Positions 1 through 11,985 of a stretch of 64,000 nucleotides of DNA are shown piece after piece. This DNA is from Symsagittifera roscoffensis. Taxonomy: Eukaryota; Xenacoelomorpha; Acoela; Convolutidae. The translations under genes were made by a program, and so were the position numbers. Under the pieces are notes generated by a model, which saw nothing but the letters and a program-made list of their open reading frames with translations, was not told the origin of the DNA and ran no database searches. The DNA lies in contig NC_087062.1 of assembly GCF_963678635.1 (NCBI RefSeq), positions 86,649,845 through 86,713,844 on the forward strand, in the 5' to 3' direction. How positions within the stretch are numbered: position 1 is the stretch's first letter; every line of letters begins with the position of its first letter.

Positions 1-690
1 TTGCGAGCCCAAACACTTCAAAAAAAAGTAAAAAAACAAATATTTTAAAAATGTTACTTGAAAAACATAACTAGAAAAATCTTTGTATCCCCCTTCAACA
101 CTAACTGATCGCTCTAATTCTTTATTTTTTGAGAATGGCAACTGGCTTCCGATTGTTTGCTTTTTCGACCTTTTTACAGTCCTTCACCTGTTTTTCAGCA
201 AGTGAAACTTACGTTAACATTTCCCAATTTCTAAGTGTCACTGAACAGAGTGATAAAACTTTTTAAGACTTGAAGCGAAAAAAACGTGATCAGCCTTGTA
301 TCGAAATTGGATAATTTTATATTAATAATATTACAATGTTCAACCCACCAGTCCAGTTTTCTCAAATTGGGTTAATTATATCAATTTTTTTCGACAAAAA
401 TGAATTTATTTATTTTTCTTTGTAAACCCTTCGAAAATAATCAGTTGTGGGCGTTCAGCAGTGCCAAAGTACAACAGTAGCAAAACTTAAAATGTGTTTA
501 ATTGTCTCACAAATGGATGATAACTGAGTTCATCTTTTGACGTTTTGTATGAATACTGTTTTGTTTTAGAGCGAAACAGAGAAGAAACTTTGACAATTTG
601 CTAAGATAGTTGTTTGTTCATAAAAATTTAACGCCGCGCTTGAGGATCGTTTGTTGTTTAACAAGCGGCATCAATTAAAATAGCGATTTT
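1..690. other. AT-rich noncoding stretch with repeat scraps
   Basis: No convincing coding frame. At 352-388 there is a fragment (CAGTTTTCTCAAATTGGG and flanks) that is the reverse complement of a motif in the TATA-containing repeat module found many times between 44 and 61 kb. At 451-472 a motif (GCGTTCAGCAGTGCCAAAG) recurs at 33540-33560. Both mark old dispersed repeats. Confidence 0.5.
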
Positions 691-1072
691 TGTTCCGACT
701 TTTGAAGAAAGTGATGGATTATTTGTGCCCGGGCGTTTATTTTTTCTTTAGACAAATTTCGACTGTTTATTTATTTTCGACGGATTTTTTAAACATTTTA
801 TCTGAAAGGTATTGTTGTCCTGATTTGATCTCTCTTAGCAATCATTACAGATTATTTGAAGAAGGCTATTTGCCATAATTGCTATGTTAATAGGAGCGAA
901 ATTTATCAATTGGTACTTTATGGTTTGATTTTTTAAAAATCTCAAATTAGAAAAAAAAAAAAATCTTTTTTTTTGAAAAATTCATCAATTGTTACAAAGC
1001 GAACACTGCTTGATAAAAACTTTTAATGCAGTTGGAACATTCAGGGCTTCGCCTTGATAAGAGCAGCCTTGT
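691..1072 (+). mobile_element. HINE/Helentron-like non-autonomous element, copy 1 (degraded)
   Basis: This copy begins with TGTTCCGACTTTTGAAG and ends with a GGAACATTCAGGGC motif, a short hairpin and GAGCAGCCTTG. The inner part (ATTTGTGCCCGGGCG, GACAAATTTCGACTG, ATTGTTGTCCTG) matches the copies at 7164 and 11986. The 5' TGTTCCGAC is the complement of GTCGGAACA near the 3' end of the better copies, giving a subterminal inverted repeat followed by a 3' hairpin. That is the arrangement described for Helentron-derived HINE elements (DINE-1 type). This copy is shorter and more diverged, with the hairpin loop arm mutated (GCCTTG). No protein is encoded. Assignment to Helentrons is from architecture only. 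Confidence 0.6.
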
Positions 1073-1535
1073 TGTCTTTTAACTTCTTTTCTTTTGAATA
1101 TAATTACTCGTCAGTAATTTGGAATGAGTAAAAACAGTGTACAAAAAAAGTTTCGGCACTACTGAACAACATTTTGATTTTCAGCATTGTTGCTTCGGCA
1201 CTTTTGTACTGCGCAATCAGTTGTTTTCAAGTTTTCTGAGTTCTTCGACACCTTTCCAACATTGTGTTGACTCTATTTTCAAGTTTGTGTAATTACTGTA
1301 ATTACACATTTGATTGTATCTTCAACCTTGTAAAGTTAATGGTTTACACAAACTATTTTTTTCGGCATTGCGTGAAACGTCAGAAGAACCCGTTTTTTGC
1401 CCTTTTTCTGTAAAGACAATTCACCATGTTTAAAATGATCAAAGCTTTGACCTGCACATCATTGTAGAATACAAAAAAGTCAATTTCTTTGGTACAGCCA
1501 GAAAAGGGTTACGCATAAGTCCTCGTACACACACA
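1073..1535. other. noncoding, nothing recognised
   Basis: AT-rich DNA between two small transposons and upstream of the PARP-like exon. It could hold the first exon or promoter of that gene, but I see no clear reading frame or TATA-initiator pair. Confidence 0.4.
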
Positions 1536-1959
1536 GACTAGAGCAGGGTGACCACTTGGTCACTATTTTAGTTACCAGTCACTATTGGTTACTTATTGGT
1601 CACTATTTTTTCATTGGTCACTAAAAGTCACTATTTACAACTGTTTTTGGTGACGGACCCTAAAATTTGTCTAAAGGCGCCTTCGGCGCCAATATATACT
1701 AATATTGCGGGGGGAGCAACCCGAAGAAAAACACATTTTTTTTCAAAATTTTTCAAAAAGTGCCTAAAACGACTTTTTTTAGCCTGTTTATTCAAAATTA
1801 TGACTGTGGCGCAGAAATTTTGGCCAAAACAGGGTTTTTTAGTGCTTTGGCAGAGCTTGAAAAATTAATTTGGTCGACCTAAAAAAAATTCGACTAAAAA
1901 TTCGAAAATTGTCATAGTAACTTTTTTTCTCTCAAAAAAGTGGTCACCCTGGACTAGAG
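1536..1959. mobile_element. hAT-type MITE with perfect 8-bp target duplication
   Basis: The element runs 1544-1951. Its ends are perfect 14-bp terminal inverted repeats, CAGGGTGACCACTT at 1544-1557 and its complement at 1938-1951. It is flanked by an exact 8-bp direct duplication, GACTAGAG, at 1536-1543 and 1952-1959. An 8-bp duplication with CAGGG-type ends is the hAT superfamily signature. The left subterminal part is a tandem array of a TTGGTCACTA-like motif. The interior shares a block (around GCGCCTTCGGCGCC, then poly-A/T tracts and a GGCGCAGAAATTTTGG motif) with the elements at 62285 and 63480-63808. It is non-autonomous, as no transposase frame is present. It lies about 90 bases upstream of the acceptor of the PARP-like exon, probably in an intron or promoter. 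Confidence 0.85.
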
Positions 1960-2044
1960 CTTTATAATCTATAATGTGTAATTTATACTTTTTCTCCTTC
2001 GCAACAGTTGCTTTGAATTTCTAACCATGGTTTTTGTTTTGTAG

Positions 2045-4478
2045 GTTTATCGGAGAGTTTTGTCGCGATCAAAATGAGTTAATGGGGATAGAGCCGACTA
2101 TGAATATTCCAAGACCATGTAGAGATTACAATAGAACTCAGTGCAAGGACAAACAGTGTCGCTACCCTCACTTATGCTACCGATTTGTGGACGAGTCACG
2201 TGACAACTTCCCAGCTAGAAGAAGTTCCTGCTTGAATTGTGGCAAAGATCATATTCTGTCCCCCTCGGAAAAGGCGAAACTGGCTCCGTACTGTTTCGAT
2301 ATTAAGTCCTACTGTGTTTTGAAATTGTATCTTGAAGTGATGCAGCGGTTCATCAAGCCAGGAGCTTCTTCTACATACAGAAAAAGTGTACAAAATTACG
2401 GCAATGGACTGGGACTAAGTGTAAACGGTGCTTCTAACAGCAGACCGGAAAGTAGCAACGGCGGTTACCAAAATCAGGATTCACAAGTTCAAGACATGGG
2501 ATTGGAAGTCAAAAAAGAAAACGAAAATGAGGAGAGTGAAATTTGCTGGGCATTTTTGAAAAACAAATGTGCTTATGGAGACACGTGCTTCAAAGTTCAT
2601 CCAGCATACAAGACTACGGTCTTATGGGAATTCAAACCAATGGGCCAGAAAGTCTGGCGCCCTTTCGAGGAGGAAGAAAGCGAAGCCCTGGAATCCCGGT
2701 TCTGTGTTCCGGAAATTGACCGCGGAACTTACCCAGGAATGAAATTGAGAGTCATGTATGATTTCGAAACTATGAAATGTACTTTGTACCCCCCAATGCC
2801 GAGTAAGAAAATTGTGTGCAACATTCGACGAACTGAAACGAAAGAAAAGCGAACAAAATGGAACTTTTATTGGCAAAATGAGAAAGAGAACGGGTTCTGG
2901 CAGCCATATGCCAAGAACGGGAATTTTGGTCTTGATTGCGATGAAATTGATCAAATTTTTGAAAAGCTTCAAACGAATGAATTTACGGACAAATTTTTCC
3001 TCGTTAACAATAGTGAGGGAAGAGTGTTGCATTTGAAAAAAGCGGCGGGAAATTTCTCTTTTTATGAAACAGACGTTTCAGGACATGATCGAAAAGAAGT
3101 AAAACGGAGACCGCGTGAAGAAAAGATCAAAATAAACGAGAAAGGTGTGAAAGCATCAAAGACGCACAGTGAAATTTCCGCGCCTTCCGTGAACGAAGCT
3201 GCGCAAAAAGTATGCGCAAAGCATGAAACAAAGCCGTGCACTAAACGGGAATGTCCAATGTTTGGATGTACGAATGACTTTTTATGGCTATACAAAGAGA
3301 AGAGTCGAAAGCAATGGAATCCGTTTCCTGAAAATGTTAGCGAGTTCCTGGAATCCCAATTCTGCAACCCAGAAATATCCGAGACGAAATTTAAATGGAA
3401 CAACCAAGAAGAAAGGATCAGATTTGGTGATCACGAAATAGAACTAATTTCGAAGCCGAGTTTCGACGTTCTGAGGCTAAGCTACGGTTCTATCATGTCA
3501 TGGGCTTGGTACTGGTTAGAGAATGCATCAAATACGAGAAACAGTGCTCGTGTTACTAGCCTTTTCCCAGAAATCTTACAAAGGAATGGGATCCAAGTCA
3601 GAACATCGGTTCCCAAAAATTGGAAGCTGTATGGCGAAAAAGGATCTCGCGATGTGGCATCGGATATTGAGAGTGATCGTATCGAGTACGGCTTTGAGAG
3701 CTACAGAGACGAAAAGATAAAATTCTTAGCCGGCAAGAGCATTTATGAGATCAACTTCACAACATTCGATCAAAAGAATTTAAAATCTGGTTCTGTGCGA
3801 AAAATAAGAAGGCGACCGAAAATTGATATTCAAAAGCAAGAGCCGGTTGTCGACCAACAAATGGTTTTCGATCAGTCACCACCGAAAGAATGGGTTTCTA
3901 AAAGTAGGTCGGCTTTTATTGCTGTCGAGCCTGAAGACAATATTGACTGTAACATTATAACGAGTTTCTTCAAAGATGCTATCGATGGGTATGACGTCAT
4001 CGTTACGCGAATCGAGAACCATAAGATTTGGAAAAATTACCACGAGAAAAAGAAGGAGATGATCACTAAACTGGGTCAAAATGGCTTGAATGAAGTGCTG
4101 TTGCTTCATGAGACGGAAAAGAAGTATAAAAATGAAATTATGGAGTCTAACACATACAAAGTAGGACCTCGCAAAACCATGTCAAACATCGGCAAGGGAA
4201 TTTATTTCACTAACGAAATCGACCTTACTTCTATACCTGAACTAGAAGATGATAGCGAGGAATCCAAATTTATTTTCGTATCCTTGGTTCTGGCCGGCGA
4301 GTATACCCAGGGCTCGAAGTTCTTCGTTCGACCCCCGCTGAAGGAAAATGAGCTGAGCATAGGTGAAGAACAGTATGATTCATGCGTGGATGACCCGTAT
4401 GCGCCTAAAGTGGTGGCTCTGTTTGATGTGAGTCAGACCTACCCACTGTACATGGTTGAATTGCAACCGGAGGAGTAG
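2045..4478 (+). CDS. CCCH zinc-finger, WWE and PARP-domain protein (PARP12/PARP13-like mono-ADP-ribosyltransferase)
   Basis: This is one long exon. A good acceptor (pyrimidine tract then TTTTGTAG) ends at 2044, so upstream exons may exist; the first in-frame ATG is at 2082, giving 798 residues. Numbered from there: CCCH finger C13-C21-C26-H30, a Cys/His cluster C50-C53-H57, and a CCCH finger C155-C163-C169-H173. WWE-like modules start near 182 (WEF...WRPF), 260 (WNFYW...WQPY) and 402 (WLY...WNPF), the last preceded by a degenerate Cys-rich finger. The PARP catalytic domain covers about 600-798. Catalytic residues visible are H676 (LLLHETEKKY), Y708 (GKGIYFT) and, at the position of the polymerase glutamate, V777 (VVALFD). 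H-Y-hydrophobic is typical of mono-ADP-ribosyl transferases; the usual HGT is HET here. Family members bind RNA and act in stress granules or antiviral defence; that role is inferred. Several WWE modules in one exon is unusual. Confidence 0.9.
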
Positions 4479-4613
4479 AAAGAAAAACATGAAGAGATGT
4501 CCATGACATGTAAAACATCTTTAAAGTATGATTACACTACCGAGCTTGTAATTACATATGACGATCGATTTATTGATTTTTCCCACAATAATCTTGCGAA
4601 ATTGTTTTCAAAA

Positions 4614-4619
4614 AATAAA
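4614..4619 (+). promoter_or_regulatory. candidate polyadenylation signal of the PARP-like gene
   Basis: AATAAA lies about 135 bases after the stop codon at 4476-4478, in a T-rich 3' flank. It is the first canonical signal downstream. In DNA this AT-rich a chance match is possible. Confidence 0.45.
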
Positions 4620-5531
4620 ATGCGAAACTTCATTTTTTGTTGAAACTCAGTTAAAATCGATCGTCTATTTTTATTTCACTGTAAAGCTAAGGCTTAAGGA
4701 AATAACCCTGCATCATAGTTATTTAGCAAAAAGTCAAGATTTTTCTCAGAAACGATACTCATTTATTACACTTAATTTCTGATATATCAATGAAGCTATT
4801 GGAGAGTTTTTAAATCAAAATGATGTTGACTGCAAAACACATTTAACACCCGCTTCTCTTCCCTTTGCTTTCTTTTGTGAACTTAACATGGCCGAATATC
4901 TTTTCAAAAAAATTCTGTCTCGTATTTGAAGAATACGAAATGAAGTTTTTGTGCTTAGCTGACACTGGACTGTCTATCATAAACCATTTACTGATTTACC
5001 TTTGATCTCTATATTTTCCACACAACTGATGCTACTGTTATTATTATTATAGTTAATACCAATTTCTCGGCAATATCCTATTCGGTCAATGATAACGAAG
5101 TTAAATAACCTAAAACTGCTTATTTTCCTACCTGAAATTAATTATTTTTTATTTCAGCACGTAAAAAGTCATATCAAAAAATCCAGTTAACCTAAAACAA
5201 CCATTTTTTACCGGTTAATTTGCTCAAGGTCACCGATATTGCCAACAATCTGGCATTAACAATATAAACCAAAATGAGATATAGTTACTCTAGAAAAGAG
5301 TCACTGACTGATGATGTGACAATTGATGTGATTGAGAGTAGCTGCCTCGATATAAACGTGATAAATTTTATCTAATTAAAGTTTTGGTTGATTGATTAAA
5401 AATGAGATGAAGTTAATGCCATGAATCTTTTTTCAGAGAAGCCGGTATTTTGAGCCATCAGATTTTGGCAAATCTGAAATTGTTCGGACCACACAAAATC
5501 AGGCAACGCAAACTATGCTCGGTGTCAAATT
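4620..5531. other. noncoding, nothing recognised
   Basis: AT-rich sequence without a supported exon or repeat boundary. It separates the 3' end of the PARP-like gene from the fold-back element at 5534. Confidence 0.4.
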
Positions 5532-6157
5532 TACAGCGTGTTTTCAAAACTTGTTTTTCTAAATCATCTCTCATTTCACGAATATTTGGGTGATTGAAAG
5601 GTTTTTTCTATAGTAGGCAGGAAAAATTTGCCGAATTCTGATGATGCATATCATTGAATTGGATTGTTTTTGTTCACGTATGTTATAGGATTTAAGGAAA
5701 TTTCACCGCTTTTTGAGCTGAAAAAGCTACTATAGTGCTAAATATTCTAACTTTTTGCATTAAAATAATCTAACTTTTTGCATTAAAATAATCTAACTTT
5801 TTTGCATTAAAACATACATCATTGAAAAGCTAGTTAAACTCCAACCATTTTTTGTCCTTATCATCTTTGGCCAAATTGAATCCAATTTGAGAAAAACGAA
5901 TTTGAAAGTTCTGTTTTAGTTCATTTTCTCCGGCTGTTTTTATTCAGCACTAAAACAACTTGTTCAGCTCAAAAAGCGGTGAAATTTCATTAAGCTCTAT
6001 AAACATGCGTAAACAGAAAACAATCCAGCTCAGTGAATTATATCATCAGAATTCAGTGAATTTTACCTGCCTGCCGTAAAAAAAATCAATTCAATAACCC
6101 ATATATTAGTGAAATGCGAGAGAATGCATAAAAATCACGTTTTGAAAACACCCTGTA
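5532..6157. mobile_element. fold-back MITE with TA target site
   Basis: The element 5534-6155 has long inverted arms of roughly 210 bases: 5534-5743 and about 5941-6155. The tips are CAGCGTGTTTTCAAAAC and, on the other strand, CAGGGTGTTTTCAAAAC. Further in, GCAGGNAAAATT, GAATTCTGATGAT, GGATTGTTTT and AAATTTCACCGCTTTTTGAG recur in inverted order. TA flanks both ends (5532-5533, 6156-6157), as in Tc1/mariner-type insertions. The central part carries a three-copy ~25-bp tandem repeat with core CTAACTTTTTGCATTAAAAT. No protein is encoded. Tc/mariner relation is inferred from the TA flank and tip sequence. Confidence 0.75.
5751..5815. repeat. three-copy ~25-bp tandem repeat
   Basis: The core CTAACTTTTTGCATTAAAAT repeats three times, the last with one extra T. 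It lies in the loop between the arms of the fold-back MITE and may be replication slippage inside the element. Confidence 0.7.
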
Positions 6158-6278
6158 GTAACATAATAAAACCCTTACAGTCGTCATTTGGATTTCAAGA
6201 AGATAAGTTAAAAATATCATTTAGTATCGAGCCAAACTAGTCCAGTTTTTCTTCGTATTCAGATTAATGTAACTCTAG

Positions 6279-6753
6279 CAGTGGCGTGCGCATAAACTTT
6301 TCTAGAATGGAGAGATTTTTCCAAAAATTTTGAAATTTTTGTCGACTAACTTTATGTCGACCATTTTGATTTTCCGAGCTCTTCAAAAAATAATTGAAGA
6401 ACACTGTTTTGTCAAAAGTTTTCTGCACCGCAGGCTTTATTTTGAAACAAAAAAGGCTAAAACTGACCTTTTGAGTCATTTGAAAAAATTTGACTAAAAA
6501 TGCGTTTTTTTCGGCGCGCGCTTCCGCCTCTATTTTAGGTAAATTGGCGATTTATTAGAAAAATTATGAGATTTGTCAGCCAAAAATGAATACGTTAAGT
6601 TATACCAAAGTGGGTAACCTTAAAAAAAATTTGGCAATTTATTAGAAAAATTTTGAGGTTGTTCAGCCAAAAATGGATGGCATAAAAATATCAAACGGAT
6701 TCTTGAGTGGGAGGCAGTCAACTCCCCCGCCTCCCCACATCGGCACGCTACTG
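6279..6753. mobile_element. CAGTGGCG-ended MITE, hAT-like
   Basis: The left end is CAGTGGCGTGCGCA and the right end, read on the other strand, is CAGTAGCGTGCCGATG. The 8 flanking bases, AACTCTAG and AATGCCAG, agree at 5 of 8 positions, so the target duplication is weak or degraded. The interior is a mirror-orientation relative of the block in the elements near 1660, 15480 and 63600 (GCGCGC motif, poly-A/T tracts, CCGCAGGCTTT). A CAGTGGCG tip is common among hAT-type MITEs. No transposase frame. Confidence 0.55.
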
Positions 6754-7163
6754 AATGCCAGTTTGATAGGATGCCTGTTAGGGGACTATTTTAGCAAATT
6801 TTAGACTTCGTTTACCTTCGTTATAGCCTGCAAAATACTTGCCGCAACTTTGTGCTCTACAATTTGGTAGAAAATTATGCATTTGCTGCGCCGTGATGGT
6901 TTTTTGGAAAAAATCCCTAAAAATGTGAATGAACTCTAATTTCAAATTTGTTTTTACTGAATTCAGCATAATAAAAAATTTCTGCTCGATCTAGTTTTCT
7001 CTAAATGAGGTAGGTTTAAGATAAAAAAGTAACAAAAACAAGTTTTAAATTCAACAAATTGTAACATGATTTATTTGTCGCATTCACTCATTTTAGCTTG
7101 ATTTCCTCGTACTTTTATACTTTAAAGACATCCGCTGAACAGTTTTGTGTTAATTTTTCGTTT
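6754..7163. other. noncoding, nothing recognised
   Basis: AT-rich spacer between two transposable elements. No supported coding frame. Confidence 0.4.
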
Positions 7164-7701
7164 TGTTCTGACTTTCGATACGAAAGTAACGGAATATTTG
7201 TGCTCGGGGTGGGTTTTTTTTTCTTCAGACAAATTTCGACTTTTTAACTAGCCATTTTTGACGAAATTTTTTTTTATCATTCAAAAGGTATTGTTGTCCT
7301 GAGCTTAAAATCGAAAAGATATTTCACTTGTGACCATTTATCGTAAAGTTATGAGGGTTTAAATATTGCCATTTTGACCAATTTGGGACAAATAACGCGC
7401 GATATAATTCGCGCTATTAACGCGCAAGCGGAGATTTAATCCGTCTTATAAATCGTTCCAAATTGGTTGTTGAACGAAGCTAATTTGCCACAATTAGATT
7501 GTTACAAGGAACGAAATCTCTCTTTTTGTATTTTATATGGCGTGTGGGGGGATGATTTTCATAAAAAATTTCAAATTTCAGAAGAAAAAAAATTTCGTTT
7601 TATTTTATTTCATTTAATTTTTTAAATGTTATTACTGCTGCTCCATAAACCTTAAATGCAGACGGAACATTCAGGGCTTCGCCCTGATACCAGTAGTCTT
7701 G
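7164..7701 (+). mobile_element. HINE/Helentron-like element, copy 2 (near-complete, no internal insertion)
   Basis: It starts TGTTCTGACTTTCGATACG, in which ACTTTCG-ATA-CGAAAGT forms a 5' hairpin. It ends with GACGGAACATT, a perfect CAGGGC-TTC-GCCCTG hairpin and CAGTAGTCTTG. The start and the GGAACA motif are inverted complements, the subterminal inverted repeat of Helentrons. The ~538-bp length equals copy 3 once that copy's MULE is subtracted. Internal TATTTTATATGGCGTGTG at about 7530 is the unoccupied version of the MULE target in copy 3. There is no coding capacity. Confidence is high for a repeat family, moderate for the Helentron label. Confidence 0.7.
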
Positions 7702-10340
7702 TTTGATTTTGATTTTGCTATCATTTTTGCGTAGTGTTTCAATTTCATAAGGCTTACGGTATTTTTTGCAGCTGAAATGTTTTAGCGATTGTCCGGTTTG
7801 GCAACGAAAACTTTTAAATTGGATGTTTAATTCGAAACCAACTAAACAAAATATCACAAAACCAAAAAAGTCACGATAGGCCTAGTTTCCAAATTTAAGG
7901 CTTTTGCACATCTTTCCGAAGCGCGCGGGGTTGCGGGCTCTTGTAGAAAAAAATTGGTTGAATAAAAACTAAAATATGTTCAAACTTCGAGCTGAGGTGA
8001 TTGAATTCCTCCTTGATGCAGAAAAAAAATAAATCAATTTCTTTCATTTTTAAGATCAAAGTTAGCTCCAATGAGAAACACGATCTATCACAAATATTTT
8101 TTGATTCATCAATTACGTGAAATATACAGCAATTACTCATCAATTTTGACTAATCAATTACATGAAATAATCAATTTATGGAAAAAAAAAATAGAAAAAA
8201 AACCGATCTTTTATCTAGTCACGATGAGCTGTAAATAATCAAGCTGCAACCAATCAACTTTTCGTCCTCTGCACACAATCAATTATCTTTGAAAGATATA
8301 AGCAATCACGCTCATTGTTGAAAAGATTCGTATTATTATTTTTTGTAATTTGAACTAGAAAGTTATCTTTTTGAGGACTTGTAGACCAGTGGAATCATCC
8401 CCCACACACTAAGTTAAGTTAAAAATAAACAATTCGCTTGTAGCAAAATAATAACTAGATAAATGCCTCAATTCAATTGGTAAGGATTTCTAAGACGATC
8501 TGCACATCCGCTCACGCGTTAGTAGCCCAAAAATATTGCGTAACTTTACAAGTTGACCAAATCGGCAATCTTTAAACCCTGATAACTCGACAAATATTGA
8601 TCATAAGTAAAAAAAATCAAGTTCAAAAGTGTTATTTTATTTGAGCTCAAGAAAACATTAACTTTTGTTGAATGATATATGAAAACTCAGAGAAAAACAG
8701 CTAGTTAAAAACTCGTAATTTGTCTGAAAAAAAGCACCTCAAGCACAAGTATTTGAACTTGGAACAATAAAAAAACGCAAATTGAACCCAGAAAAGTTCT
8801 TATCAAGACAAAGTTTGAACTTTTTCCCACTGCCTTTCAAGAACTATACAGAAGGGTCCACTTTAAACCCAATCGACCAAATTTTCTAATGCAAATTAAA
8901 TAAAATTTTGAGATTTTTTTGAAAATCTTCTCCCCTCACGCTATTCAAAGAACGAACTAATTTTTTGTTTTTGCATACGGCAAGCTATAAGCTTGACTCA
9001 TTTGGACCAAGGATGTCCCATTTCAAATAATTGGCAGTCTTTAAACCCCAATAGTTTTACGAAAAACAATCACAGCTTAAAACATTTTTTAAATCTGTGT
9101 GCAAGCCAACAAAATGTTTCGACTGATACAAGAGTTCCGTCAAAAATTGCTAGGCAAAAAAAACCAAATTTGTCTGGTGGAAAACGAAAGCACACCAACC
9201 ACAAATATTCCGTCATCTTCTTCAAAAGTGGGAATAAAAAAGGTTGGATCAGTTTTTTTGTTAAATTAGAGACAAGCATATAATTTTTTAAATTGAAAAC
9301 GTTTAAATTGTTTAAATTGAACAAGTTATTACCAAAAGTTAAAACTAATTAAATGCATTGGTATATGAAAACGCAAATTTCAAAACTATGCACTTTTCTA
9401 GTTTGAAACAGAATCTTTGATCCGGAAATTGTTCCAATTATCAAAACTGCAAATCGACGGAGAAATAAATGATATGGTTAATCTGAATTTTAAGAAAAGC
9501 GTAAGACTTTTTAACCTCGTTTTTTTGTCGTAGCCTAATTTTTTTTAATAGGATTTGTTAGATCTAACAAGGCACATGTGATTAGCTAAGAACCTTCCTG
9601 ACCTGAACCTGGGTGGATAATCTTGTTTGCTTGATTATATCCTCTCTCATTCTCAGTTCAAAGTAAGAAACAAATCAGCTTTCAGCTGAATTAGAAATGT
9701 CTTTGTTTATCATGCGGACAAAATAGACGACTTAAATGAGTATACACAATGCGCGAAGCTAAATTGCAATTATTTTTTAAAATATTCGCTATCAATGAAA
9801 AGTTTTCAGGCTACAAAATGAGCAAATATACTTCAATTTGTGAGTTTCAGCACTGAAATATCCAAGTCTTCAACAGACAATGCCTTTATTTCCAACATCG
9901 GTCCAATTTCTAAGAGCTACCTCATTCTGTACACAGTGTCCTAATTGAGCTCAGAGGGGTTCGATCTCGACAGCACCCAAGCATACTCGTCCTTGCACCA
10001 AGACTTGAACATATTCTTTTTCACTGGAGTGATTTTAGATTAAACTTCAATAAGAAGGCCGAATATTTTGTCGAAATCTTGGAAAATCTTGAATGTAAAA
10101 TGCCTCTTTCTTCCTTGCAAATCGTCAAAAATCTTTTAAAAAATCTTTGCTATCCGCTTTGTTTTTTTTCTTCACGATTCTTTAGAATTTCTTGAAGCAT
10201 CTATGACATCTTCCAAGATTCTTTGGCAAGAACTTGCCAAGACAGCCAACATTTTCTTTAAGATTCATTAACCAAGATTTTTCAAGACTTTTCAGACTTG
10301 GGTCCACAAAAATATTGAATCAACAAATTGTCCACGTGAA
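7702..10340. other. noncoding stretch, no gene recognised
   Basis: I find no supported exon in this AT-rich block. Small open frames such as 8993-9283 have no recognisable motif. A perfect 16-bp palindrome TTGTTAGATCTAACAA lies at 9555-9570, and a short inverted repeat TTGGCAAG/CTTGCCAA lies near 10220-10240. Confidence 0.4.
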
Positions 10341-10395
10341 AGCCGAGGATTTGAACCCTGAATCTTTGGGGTTCAGTCCACTCTAGCTAATCATG
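10341..10395 (-). repeat. tRNA-like (SINE head) remnant
   Basis: On the minus strand it reads an A-box-like TTAGCTAGAGTGG, an anticodon-arm-like TGAAC...ATTCA and a good B box GGGTTCAAATCC. The T stem pairs poorly and the acceptor is not closed, so it is a degraded tRNA-derived sequence rather than a functional tRNA gene. Confidence 0.5.
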
Positions 10396-11985
10396 GTAAA
10401 AGATTATGTTTGAGATGTTGTGAGCGTCCTCGAACAATTCGATGGAACATTTCCGCTGACCTGAACCAAACAGCTTTCGAAACTTCATGTCATGTTCTAA
10501 TCTGATGTCATGAGTCTCAAATAAAAGAATAATTCTTTCACGCTTACTTTTAATCAACATATGTATAGCATCAAACAAATTTCCGGGTCCAAGTTATGGT
10601 TTTATGATGAGCGACCGGTGCGACCAAATAAAATGTAACCGCGACCAGCGCGATAAACTAACGGCAATTGGCGCGACCGAAGGAAAGCTAACAGCAATCG
10701 GGGAAAATGACTGGAGGAATACGTTTCTAAGAGTTCGACGCAGCTAGAACAATCGACGGGAATTTTTTCAACCAAAAAATGTATGGAAATAAATTGACCA
10801 ATATACACAACTCGGCAGTTTGTATGATGTATGTATCTATGTAGAAAAAAGTCGAGAGTGAAGAAAATCGAGATCAAATGGCGGCTTTTCTTCCGTTCCC
10901 AGCACTTACCAGTTTCTGTGTTTTTAACTTTTATTCACGCAGTCCAATCGTCATGGCAATTGGCATGTGGCTGCATTACGCAATTACAATCAAATCTTTT
11001 CGTCATATAAACTTCGTAAAATCAATAACTACATTGGAAAACTGATATTTATTCATGAAAATTGACAAGTAACAGGTAGAAAAGCAGTCCGCGTTTTTTA
11101 TAAGCAGTTTGTCATTCCAAGCAGTTCAAACAAATCTTTGCGGGGGTAATCTCATGATGGAGATACCAAATGCTGGAAAAAACTAAGCCAATCAGCATCG
11201 TTAGACGCTCCTTTTGGGTATACATATTTTGCACAAGACCGAAGTCAGTATTAAAAAGAATTTTAGCAGTGCAGCAAAGTTTTGTAGCAGACGCCTTGAA
11301 AATATACAAAAAACTTTTTTTTCATTTTTAATAAATTAGTTTCAGGTTTTTTCTAATGTCTAATTCTTCAATTATACTTCGCAAAGTAGCTGAAATTATT
11401 TGGAATTAGTTGCAAATTCTATAAAATTATTTTATTAGATTTGAAAATTCATTCATCTGCTTACTTTCCAATCTGTCAATATTAGTTTTAATGGTGTAGA
11501 TTTATTCACTTGACTTCCAGATTTTGAATACTCATTTTTGATTGGCTGAAAATAAGTAAAAACAACTTTTACAACATTCGGTCCCTCCATCATGAGGGAC
11601 GCGACAAATCTGTGCTCGTTACTTGACATATGAATTGCAGCCCTAAAAAAGTAAGTACCCTTGGTTGTTTTAATCCAAATGACTATAGCGCTTCACTGTA
11701 GACCATTTGAACGTGTTTTGAAGTGGGGGAAAGTTTTGATTTGTCGGTCCCTTCGACATGAAGGTATCCCTTCTTCAAAACTTTTCAACCAATCAGATTC
11801 GTTAGACGTTTTTATTGGCTAATGACTTTCGCTCAGAACTGAAATAATTTTTGAAAGAAAGTGAGCTATAGCAGCACAGCGAATTTTGCGGTACAACTCA
11901 TGCAGATATACAATAAGTTTGAAAGTTTATCTGCTTAGTTTGCATGTTAATTTGAATTGTTTAGTTTCTCTTCGGTTGAATTTAT
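10396..11985. other. noncoding stretch, no gene recognised
   Basis: No supported exon. Around 10610-10700 a short imperfect direct repeat (GCGCGACC with AACGGCAAT and AACAGCAAT) occurs. The rest is AT-rich and unassigned. Confidence 0.4.
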
